Shown one piece after another: positions 22,695-28,766 of a stretch of DNA of 64,000 bases (the first letter of the stretch is position 1; every line of letters starts with the position of its first letter). The stretch is from Amnibacterium endophyticum (lineage in GTDB: Bacteria > Actinomycetota > Actinomycetes > Actinomycetales > Microbacteriaceae). Below the pieces are notes generated by a model. It saw only the letters and a program-made list of their open reading frames with translations, was not told the DNA's origin and ran no database searches. The position numbers and the translations under genes were made by a program. Location of the stretch: contig NZ_JBHUEA010000004.1 in assembly GCF_042680685.1 (NCBI RefSeq), positions 62,001-126,000 on the forward strand, in the 5' to 3' direction.

Positions 22695-23897
22695 ATGCCC
22701 GTCGACGTCCCGCTCGCGCGCCCGCAGGTGCGTCCCGCCACCGAGGGGTGGCAGCAGCAGCGCGACGGCGAGGGGCGGCCGCTGCTGCAGTTCGCGTCGC
22801 CGAAGCGCGGCAAGCCGCCGGTGCACCTCGCGGACCTCGACGGCGACGAGCGGCGTGCGCGCCTCGTCGAGCTGGGGCTGCCCGCCTTCCGCGCGAAGCA
22901 GATCGCGCGCCACTACTTCACGCGCTGGACGTCCGACCCGGCCGCGATGACGGATCTGCCCGCCGCGGGCCGCGAGGAGCTCGTCGCCGGACTCCTCCCG
23001 TCGCTCATGACCGAGGTCCGCCGCCTCGCGACCGACCGCGGCGACACGGTCAAGTTCCTCTGGAAGCTGCACGACGGCGCCCTCGTCGAGAGCGTGCTGA
23101 TGCGCTACCCGGGGCGCATCACGCTCTGCGTCTCGTCGCAGGCGGGCTGCGGCATGAACTGCCCCTTCTGCGCGACCGGCCAGGCGGGCCTGACCCGCAA
23201 CATGTCCGCGGCGGAGATCGTCGACCAGGTGGTGCGCGCGAACCGCTTCATCGCGGACGGCGGGCTCGGCGGCAAGCGGGACGGCGAGACGACGCCGGAG
23301 CGCGTGTCGAACATCGTCTTCATGGGCATGGGGGAGCCGCTCGCGAACTACGCCCGGCTGATGCGGGCGGTGCGCACGATGGTGGCGCCCGCGCCGGACG
23401 GCCTCGGGATGAGCGCCCGGCACATCACGGTCTCGACCGTCGGCCTCGTGCCCGCGATCCGCAAGCTGGCCGCGGAGGCGGTGCCGGTGACGTTCGCGCT
23501 GTCGCTCCACGCTCCGGACGACGAGCTGCGCGACGAGCTGATCCCGGTGAACTCGCGCTGGAAGGTCGACGAGGCGCTCGACGCGGCCCGCGCCTACTTC
23601 GACGCGACCGGTCGTCGGGTGTCGATCGAGTACGCGCTGATCAAGGACATGAACGACCACGGGTGGCGCGCGGACCTGCTCGCGGAGAAGCTGAACGCCC
23701 GCGGTCGCGGCTGGGTGCACGTGAACCCGATCCCGCTGAACCCGACGCCCGGCTCGATCTGGACCGCGTCCGAGCCGGCGGTGCAGCGGGAGTTCGTCCG
23801 CCGCCTCGAGGCCGCCGGCGTGCCGACCACGATCCGCGACACCCGCGGCAAGGAGATCGACGGCGCCTGCGGGCAGCTCGCCGCCGCAGAGTCCTGA
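22695..23897 (+). CDS. rlmN: 23S rRNA (adenine-2503-C2)-methyltransferase RlmN
   Basis: 400 residues. A radical-SAM enzyme that methylates A2503 of 23S rRNA and A37 of some tRNAs. The radical-SAM iron-sulfur motif CGMNCPFC is at about residues 155-162; VFMGMGEPLANY, the HITVSTVGLVPAIRKL segment and SLHAPDDELRDELIPVN follow, and the resolving cysteine is in DIRGKEIDGACGQL-like sequence at the C terminus (here RDTRGKEIDGACGQL). The N-terminal accessory domain contains FRAKQIARHYF. ATG 22695 is supported by a -10 box 6 nt upstream. A very long hairpin follows the stop codon. Confidence 0.96.
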   Translation: MPVDVPLARPQVRPATEGWQQQRDGEGRPLLQFASPKRGKPPVHLADLDGDERRARLVELGLPAFRAKQIARHYFTRWTSDPAAMTDLPAAGREELVAGLLPSLMTEVRRLATDRGDTVKFLWKLHDGALVESVLMRYPGRITLCVSSQAGCGMNCPFCATGQAGLTRNMSAAEIVDQVVRANRFIADGGLGGKRDGETTPERVSNIVFMGMGEPLANYARLMRAVRTMVAPAPDGLGMSARHITVSTVGLVPAIRKLAAEAVPVTFALSLHAPDDELRDELIPVNSRWKVDEALDAARAYFDATGRRVSIEYALIKDMNDHGWRADLLAEKLNARGRGWVHVNPIPLNPTPGSIWTASEPAVQREFVRRLEAAGVPTTIRDTRGKEIDGACGQLAAAES

Positions 23898-23905
23898 TCG
23901 ATCCC

Positions 23906-23960
23906 TCGGTCGGTGTTCGTGCTGCTCCGACGCCGCCGGAGCAGCACGAACACCGACCGA
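23906..23960. terminator. Long perfect hairpin, 24-bp arms, after rlmN
   Basis: Bases 23906-23929 are an exact reverse complement of 23937-23960 with a 7-base loop. The arm contains the 20-mer GGTCGGTGTTCGTGCTGCTC, which occurs again in the 52-base palindrome at 58880-58931. It can end rlmN transcription, but the shared arm suggests a dispersed palindromic repeat family. Confidence 0.75.
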
Positions 23961-24070
23961 AGGGGCGCGTGACCCCCGGACTGGGCGTGCGGCGCTCGCA
24001 CGTGGCCCCCGTCCGCGGGCGGAACCTCTCTCCCACCGTTCACCGACGCACGGAAGAAGGAGAGCCCCTC

Positions 24071-24169
24071 ATGTGCTCCTGCCGCCACTCCCACCACTGC
24101 CCGCCGCCGTGCTCGTGCGACAGCGCGTGCGACGCCTGCGACCACCGGGCGCTGCCGCTCGCGGCCTGA
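24071..24169 (+). CDS. 32-residue Cys/His-rich peptide, metallothionein-like
   Basis: A very short gene with an excellent ribosome-binding site (AAGGAG, 9 nt before ATG). The product has seven cysteines (positions 2, 4, 10, 14, 16, 20, 23) and several histidines (6, 8, 9, 25) within 25 residues (CSCRHSHHCPPPCSCDSACD), far above background. Such density indicates metal binding, for example zinc or copper, but the family is not recognised by me. It ends in a hairpin shared with a convergent small gene. Confidence 0.6.
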   Translation: MCSCRHSHHCPPPCSCDSACDACDHRALPLAA

Positions 24170-24205
24170 TCGGAGCCGCTGTCGCGGCGACGGCGCCGAT
24201 CAGGC
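24164..24205. terminator. Hairpin between two small convergent genes
   Basis: GCCTGATCGG at 24164-24173 pairs with CCGATCAGGC at 24196-24205. The arms contain both stop codons (TGA at 24167-24169 on plus; TCA at 24200-24202 on minus), a common layout for a bidirectional terminator. Confidence 0.55.
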
Positions 24206-24334
24206 GCTGTGGCGCAGATGCCAGACGGCGTCCTCGGCCAGCTCGACCAGGCGGAAGGCGCCGTAGGGCAGCAGGGCGATCAGCCCGAACCCGGCGGCCG
24301 TGAGCGCCAGCATGGCGACGTCGGCACCGGTCAT
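24200..24334 (-). CDS. Small single-helix membrane protein
   Basis: 44 residues with one hydrophobic helix (VAMLALTAAGFGLIALLPYG) and a C-terminal amphipathic segment ending WHLRHSA. Start ATG 24334. No function is recognised. It is divergent from the zinc-ribbon gene and convergent with the Cys-rich peptide gene. Too short for certainty; coding status rests on its helix and the terminator at its end. Confidence 0.4.
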   Translation of the reverse strand: MTGADVAMLALTAAGFGLIALLPYGAFRLVELAEDAVWHLRHSA

Positions 24335-24426
24335 GGACGGAATGATGGACCATCCGCACCGCCGGGCGGCACCCCGAGAGCAGGGGGTGTGCACCCGGTG
24401 TCGGAGGGGCCGCGCACCATCCCGCC

Positions 24427-24570
24427 ATGCGATGCCCGAACTGCGGCGGTGACCGCGTCGCCCTCGCCGCGACGCCCGGGGAGCGCCCCGACCGCACCTG
24501 CGTCTGCCTCGACTGCGCCCACCTGTGGGACAGGGTCCCGGACGACGCGGGTGCGCCCCGCGCCCGATGA
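24427..24570 (+). CDS. 47-residue zinc-ribbon protein
   Basis: The product starts MRCPNCGGDRVAL and contains CVCLDCAHLW 18 residues later, giving two cysteine knuckles (C3/C6 and C27/C30, with C25 also near) typical of a zinc ribbon. Such tiny ribbons are common in actinobacteria and are presumed to bind nucleic acid or protein. No strong ribosome-binding site is visible before ATG 24427. The stop at 24568 is followed 20 bp later by the end of a convergent gene. Confidence 0.6.
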   Translation: MRCPNCGGDRVALAATPGERPDRTCVCLDCAHLWDRVPDDAGAPRAR

Positions 24571-24590
24571 CCGCCAGCGACGGCGCTCGG

Positions 24591-24881
24591 TCAGCGCCCG
24601 ACGTGGCGCGCGCTGCCGCCGTGCGTCCGGCTCGCCTCGTCGTGCCGGCTCGCCTGCTGCGCGATGTGGTGCCGCCACACCGCCTCGGCGGCCGCGTCGC
24701 CGCTGCGGTAGTACCCGATCAGCTCCCTCCCCGCGGAGGTCGGCGCCCAGGTGACCGCGCGGAAGACGTGCCGGCCCTCGATGCGCAGCCGGCGGATGAC
24801 CGCGATCGGCTCCGGCTGGCCGGGCACCCGCAGCAGCCACTCCGTCGCCGTCGCCAGCCGTCTCGGATGCCACTCCACCAC
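24591..24881 (-). CDS. Conserved-looking hypothetical protein
   Basis: 96 residues, soluble and basic. Recognisable features are a VEWHPRRLATATEWLLRVPG start, a beta-rich middle (IAVIRRLRIEGRHVFRAVTW) and a helix (AAAEAVWRHHIAQQASRH). A -10 box (TACGCT, 24890-24895) lies 8 nt before the GTG at 24881; GTG 24878 is an alternative. It is divergent from the DUF1905-type gene. I do not recognise a family. Confidence 0.6.
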   Translation of the reverse strand: MVEWHPRRLATATEWLLRVPGQPEPIAVIRRLRIEGRHVFRAVTWAPTSAGRELIGYYRSGDAAAEAVWRHHIAQQASRHDEASRTHGGSARHVGR

Positions 24882-24948
24882 GGGACGGGAGCGTAATCGA
24901 ACTGGTGTTCTACTGCCCGACCGTCCGCGGCGTGGCAGGCTGCGCGTC

Positions 24949-25383
24949 GTGAGCGAGGAGTACCGCACCGCCATGCGCCTGACCGGCAGGAGCACCGGCA
25001 TCCCCGTGCCGCCCGAGGTGCTGGAGCGGCTGGGGGCGGGGAGGCGGCCCGCGGTCGAGGTCGTCGTGAACGGGTACCGGTACTCGAGCACCGTCGGCTC
25101 GATGGGCGGCGAGGCGCTGATCCCCTTCTCCTCCGCGCATCGGGCCGCGAGCGGCATCGGCGGCGGGGACGCGATCGACGTCGCGCTCACCGTCGACGAC
25201 GCGCCGCGCGAGGTCCCGGTGCCCGCCGATCTGGCCGCCGCGCTCGAGGGGGCCGGCGCCGCCGCGGCGTTCGACGCGCTCGCGCCGAGCCGGCGCAAGG
25301 CGCACGTCCTGAGCGTCGAGGGCGCGAAGACCCCGGAGACGCGGGAGCGGCGGATCGCGGCGGTGGTGGCGGCCTGCGTCTGA
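24949..25383 (+). CDS. DUF1905/YdeI-type protein
   Basis: 144 residues. It has the DUF1905 beta-barrel pattern in the first 90 residues (FSSAHRAASGIGGGDAIDV and DDAPREVPVPADLAAAL) followed by the YdeI-like tail FDALAPSRRKAHVLSVEG, then TRERRIAAVV. Related proteins are small and of unknown function. The first residues (YRTAMRLTGRSTGIPVPPEV) also fit. GTG 24949 is supported by a -10 box CAGGCT 7 nt upstream. A second small gene follows 24 bp later on the same strand. Confidence 0.75.
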   Translation: MSEEYRTAMRLTGRSTGIPVPPEVLERLGAGRRPAVEVVVNGYRYSSTVGSMGGEALIPFSSAHRAASGIGGGDAIDVALTVDDAPREVPVPADLAAALEGAGAAAAFDALAPSRRKAHVLSVEGAKTPETRERRIAAVVAACV

Positions 25384-25394
25384 CGTCCCGCGCG

Positions 25395-25400
25395 TAGGGT
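25395..25400 (+). promoter_or_regulatory. -10 box TAGGGT
   Basis: TAGGGT ends 7 nt before the ATG at 25408 and lies just past the previous stop codon, so the small gene that follows can have its own leaderless message. Confidence 0.45.
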
Positions 25401-25407
25401 GCACGCG

Positions 25408-25698
25408 ATGTCCGACCGCGTGATGCAGCCCACTCGCCACGACGACGGCACCGTGACGGTGACCGCGGCCATCCGGCTGCGGGTGCGGGACCCGCTCGAC
25501 CTCCGCACCCGGGTCGCCCTGCCGCACGAGAACGAGGACGGCGAGCTGTTCGTGGGGGCGGAGGGCGACGACGCCTCGCTCGCGCGGGCGGTCTCGATCG
25601 TCATCGACGCCGCCAGGTTCGACGTGCTCGGCATCGATCTGGTCCACAACCAGGTGTCGGCCCCCGGCGCGACGGCGTTCCACCCGCACCTCGAGTAG
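25408..25698 (+). CDS. Small hypothetical protein
   Basis: 96 residues, acidic and soluble, predicted mainly beta then alpha (DGTVTVTAAIRLRVRDPLDL, then DASLARAVSIVIDAARFDVLG). No motif or family is recognised. The ATG at 25408 is preceded by a -10 box. It shares strand and spacing with the DUF1905-type gene. Confidence 0.6.
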   Translation: MSDRVMQPTRHDDGTVTVTAAIRLRVRDPLDLRTRVALPHENEDGELFVGAEGDDASLARAVSIVIDAARFDVLGIDLVHNQVSAPGATAFHPHLE

Positions 25699-26021
25699 CG
25701 ACACGCCGGAGGGCCGGAATCCGCACGGAGAGCGCGCACTCGGGCCCTTTCCGGGCGCGACCAGGGTTTTCATAGGCACGCCGTGAAACGGGCCGCCTGC
25801 TCGGGGCGGATCGATGCGGAACGGGGACTTGCGGGCCGCATCCGACCCCCCGATATGGTGACGCCAAGCGCAGCCCCCTCGAACGGGAGTCACCGGAACG
25901 GGGGAGGCGGCGCTCTCGAAGACGGGCTCTGGGGGGTGCCCGCACGCGATCCTGCGCGCCTGCTCCTCGTGTCCGCCACGTCCTGCCTGCTGCATCCGTG
26001 CCGACCGTTCGGAGACGTCCC
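25699..26021. other. Noncoding gap before the acyl-ACP-reductase-like operon
   Basis: A 323-bp stretch with no gene that I can support. Its base composition is slightly lower in GC around 25760-25870. A possible promoter is TTGCGG at 25829-25834 with TATGGT at 25854-25859 (19-bp spacer), which would give a leader of about 155 nt for the next gene. I recognise no riboswitch in that leader. Confidence 0.35.
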
Positions 26022-27119
26022 GTGGACACCACCCCTCAGCGCACCCGCTTCGCCTTCCTGGTGCACCCGCGCACCGACGTCCGCGCCGACCTGGCGGGGG
26101 TGCACCCGCTGCTCGGCCTCGTCCCGTCGGGGCTCATCGAGCGCAGCATGGCCCGGCTGCCGCTGAAGCCCTGGGTGCACGCGACGATCGAGGCGTCGGA
26201 CGCGCAGGGGGAGGTGCTCGGCGAGATCATCACGCTGCCGCTCAGCCCCCGGCTGCTGCTCGGGCCCGATCGCGCCCTGGTGCAGCGGCGGGTCGACGAG
26301 GCGGTGGACCTCGCGGTGTCCCGCGGCGCCGAGATCGTCGGCCTCGGTGCGCTGACGGCGCCGGTGACGGCGGGCGGGGCGAAGCTGCGGCGCCGCACGG
26401 ACGTGGGCGTCACGAACGGCAACGCCTTCACGGCCGCGATCACGGTGCAGGCGGTGGAGCGCGTCGTCGGCGCCTTCGACGAGCCGCCGGTCGTCGCGCT
26501 CGTCGGGGCGACCGGTTCGGTCGGCACCGCGGTCGCGCGGGCGACGGCGCGCGCCGGCATCGCCAGCGAGCTGCTGCTCGTCGGCCGCACGCCGAGCAGC
26601 CTCGCCGCGCTCGCCGGATCGCTCGACGCCAGCTGGTCGACGGATCTGGCCGACTGCCGCCGCGCGGACGTCATCGTGCTGATGACCTCCGCGGCGGACG
26701 CGGTGCTCGGCTCGGAGCACCTGAAGCCGGGGGCGGTCGTCGTCGACGACACGCAGCCGCGGAACACGAGCGAGCGGCTCGCGGCAGAGCGCCCCGACGT
26801 CGTGATCGTCGACGGCGGGGTCGTCGCCACGCCAGGACTCGTCCGCCGCGGTCACCCCATCGGTCTGCCGGACGACCGCTCCTTCGCCTGCCTCGCGGAG
26901 ACGGCGCTGCTCGCCCTCGGCGGTCACCGCGGCCACGGCACGATCGGCCGACCCTCGCTCGAGGACATCGACCGCATGACGGGGCTGTCAGCCCGGTTCG
27001 CGCACCTCGGCTTCCGCCTCGCCGCGCCGACCGCCTTCGGCCGTCCTGTCGCGGTACCGGGATGGAACGCCCCCGCCGTGCTCCCCGCCCCCTCGCGAGC
27101 CGAGGAGACGGTGGCATGA
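26022..27119 (+). CDS. Acyl-ACP-reductase-like (AAR family) oxidoreductase
   Basis: 365 residues. The order of motifs resembles cyanobacterial long-chain acyl-ACP reductase, which makes fatty aldehydes: an N-terminal region with FLVHPRTDVRADL and IITLPLSPRLLL, then LGALTAPVTAGG, VTNGNAFTAAITVQAVERV, the Rossmann loop VGATGSVGTAVAR (GATGSVG at 162-168), VVVDDTQPRN, and FACLAETALLALGG with C290 at the position of the catalytic cysteine. It therefore probably reduces or handles an acyl thioester with NADPH, but the substrate is not known. The GTG at 26022 has GGAG 7 nt upstream. Its stop overlaps the start of the next flavoprotein gene (ATGA), so the two act as one operon. Confidence 0.7.
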   Translation: MDTTPQRTRFAFLVHPRTDVRADLAGVHPLLGLVPSGLIERSMARLPLKPWVHATIEASDAQGEVLGEIITLPLSPRLLLGPDRALVQRRVDEAVDLAVSRGAEIVGLGALTAPVTAGGAKLRRRTDVGVTNGNAFTAAITVQAVERVVGAFDEPPVVALVGATGSVGTAVARATARAGIASELLLVGRTPSSLAALAGSLDASWSTDLADCRRADVIVLMTSAADAVLGSEHLKPGAVVVDDTQPRNTSERLAAERPDVVIVDGGVVATPGLVRRGHPIGLPDDRSFACLAETALLALGGHRGHGTIGRPSLEDIDRMTGLSARFAHLGFRLAAPTAFGRPVAVPGWNAPAVLPAPSRAEETVA

Positions 27120-28414
27120 GGGTCGTCATCCTGGGCGGCGGGTACACCGCGATCTGGTGCTACCGGGCCCTCCGCCGCTGGATGGGCTCGGCCGCCGACA
27201 TCGTCGTCGTCGCGCCGTTCACCCAGCAGGTGTTCCACGGGTTCACCGGCGAGGTCCTCGACGGCGAGCTGGCCCCGGGGCTGCAGACGAGCCCGCTGGA
27301 GGAGTGCGTGCCGCACGCCCGCCGCGTGCAGGGCTGGGCGACCGCGGTGGACGCCGAGCGGCGCGAGGTCCGCGTCGAGTGGCAGGGGGAGACCACGACG
27401 GTCGCGTACGACGAGCTCGTGATCGCCACCGGTGCGCACGACCGCACCGATCCCGTCCCCGGGCTCGCCGAGCACGGCTGGGCGCTCCGCTTCCCGGGCA
27501 ACGTGCCCGCTCTGCTGGACCACCTCGCGCTGCTGGAGGCGGAGCCCGCGGCGGACGACCGGGACGCGGACCGCCGGGCGACGATCGTGGTGGTCGGCGC
27601 CGGCTTCGCGGGCACGGAGGTCGCGGCCGCGCTCGGGCGGCGCTACGGCAGCACCCGACGCGTCGTGCTCGTGTCCTCCGCCGACACCGTGGTGCCCGTG
27701 TGGCGCGACCGGCTGTCGCTGCAGGAGGGCCTCCGCCGCAACCTCGACGAGGCCGGGGTGGAGGTCCTGACGGGCGCCCGCGTCGTGGCGGTCGACGCCG
27801 GCGGCGTGGTGCTCGGCGACGGCAGCCGCATCGCATCGGCCACCGTCGTGTCCACGCTCGGCAACGCGGTCCCGGCCATTCCGGGCCTCGAGGACCACCA
27901 GGAGCAGGACGGCCTGCTCCGGGTCGACGACTGCCTGCGGGTGACCGACGGCGTGTGGAGCGCGGGCGACGCGGCGGCGGTGCGTCACGGCGCGCAGCGG
28001 GCGCCGAAGGAGGCGCTCTGGGCGATCCGGGCCGGAACCCGCATCGGCCGCAACATCGCGCGCAGCGCGCGGCGGGCGCGTCCGAGACGGTTCGGCTACC
28101 GGGGCCTCGGCACGGTCGCCGCCTTCGCGCCCGGTCACGCGGTGGCCACGGTGTGGGGCGTCCCGCTGCCGCAGCTCGTCGGCTACGCGGTGCGCGCGGT
28201 CCTCTTCCTCTGGTTCGTGCCGTCCCGCCGCACCGCGCTCAGGATCCTGCGCTGGAGCCTGTCGTCGCGCACCGTCGCGACCCCGGTGCCGATCCGCGTC
28301 GCGGCGGAGGCTCCGCGTCCGCTCGTCGGCATCGAGGGCGGCCTCACCGCCGCGTCGCGGCTCCGCGAGGCGGTCGCCGCCGACGGGACCGAGCGCAGGG
28401 CCGCGGGCGCCTGA
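27116..28414 (+). CDS. NAD(P)/FAD-dependent oxidoreductase (type-2 NADH dehydrogenase-like)
   Basis: 432 residues. The FAD loop VVILGGGYTAIWCYRAL is at the N terminus, the second Rossmann loop VVVGAGFAGTEVAAALGRRYG near residue 160, and the flavin-binding VWSAGDAAAV near 280; ELVIATGAHD is typical of NDH-2 and related disulfide reductase-fold enzymes. The C terminus has a hydrophobic segment (LVGYAVRAVLFLWFVP) that may attach it to the membrane. It is translationally coupled to the acyl-ACP-reductase-like gene, so it probably works with that enzyme's substrate or recycles its cofactor; this is an inference. A second, clearly different NDH-2 lies at 57340. Confidence 0.8.
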   Translation: MRVVILGGGYTAIWCYRALRRWMGSAADIVVVAPFTQQVFHGFTGEVLDGELAPGLQTSPLEECVPHARRVQGWATAVDAERREVRVEWQGETTTVAYDELVIATGAHDRTDPVPGLAEHGWALRFPGNVPALLDHLALLEAEPAADDRDADRRATIVVVGAGFAGTEVAAALGRRYGSTRRVVLVSSADTVVPVWRDRLSLQEGLRRNLDEAGVEVLTGARVVAVDAGGVVLGDGSRIASATVVSTLGNAVPAIPGLEDHQEQDGLLRVDDCLRVTDGVWSAGDAAAVRHGAQRAPKEALWAIRAGTRIGRNIARSARRARPRRFGYRGLGTVAAFAPGHAVATVWGVPLPQLVGYAVRAVLFLWFVPSRRTALRILRWSLSSRTVATPVPIRVAAEAPRPLVGIEGGLTAASRLREAVAADGTERRAAGA

Positions 28415-28425
28415 TGATCAGGCGC
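28407..28425. terminator. Tight hairpin between convergent genes
   Basis: GCGCCTGAT at 28407-28415 pairs with ATCAGGCGC at 28417-28425 around a single base. It includes the stop codons of both convergent genes. Confidence 0.5.
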
Positions 28426-28603
28426 GCTGCTTGGGCATGATCACCCAGAGCGCGAGGTAGATCAGGATCTGCGGTCCGGGCAGCAGCATCGACAGCAGGA
28501 AGACGACGCGGATCAGCGTCGCGGAGGTCGAGAAGCGCAGCGCCAGCCCGGCGCAGACGCCGGCGATGATGCGGCCGCGCCGCGGTCGGATCAGGTCGGT
28601 CAT
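28418..28603 (-). CDS. PspC-domain membrane protein
   Basis: 61 residues. It is a single PspC domain: basic start DLIRPRRGRIIAGVCAGLA, then ATLIRVVFLLSMLLPGPQILIYLALWVIMP. PspC-type proteins sit in the membrane and take part in envelope stress response. The ATG at 28603 is preceded by a -10-like CAGGCT 7 nt upstream. It is divergent from the penicillin-binding protein gene (164 bp between starts). Confidence 0.85.
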   Translation of the reverse strand: MTDLIRPRRGRIIAGVCAGLALRFSTSATLIRVVFLLSMLLPGPQILIYLALWVIMPKQRA

Positions 28604-28754
28604 GCGCTTCAGCCTGCCCGGGCGGGCTGGCCGCGCCCTGCGAACGATCGGTCTCCCGGGGAAGCCGGGGTCCTTCGCCCGCGTGTCGGCAACGATCCGG
28701 ACACGGGCCGTGGACGAGTCCCGCGTCGCGCGCGGCGTGCCGCGCGCCATTCCC

Positions 28755-28760
28755 TACGAT
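28755..28760 (+). promoter_or_regulatory. -10 box TACGAT for the penicillin-binding protein gene
   Basis: TACGAT ends 6 nt before GTG 28767 and so defines a leaderless start at the codon just before the membrane helix. Confidence 0.5.
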
Positions 28761-28766
28761 GCCGGG

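Noticed and set aside
25783..26166. A 127-residue frame across the gap before the acyl-ACP-reductase-like gene
   Set aside because: It overlaps the real gene in another frame, has low-complexity composition and no start signal; I treat the gap as noncoding.
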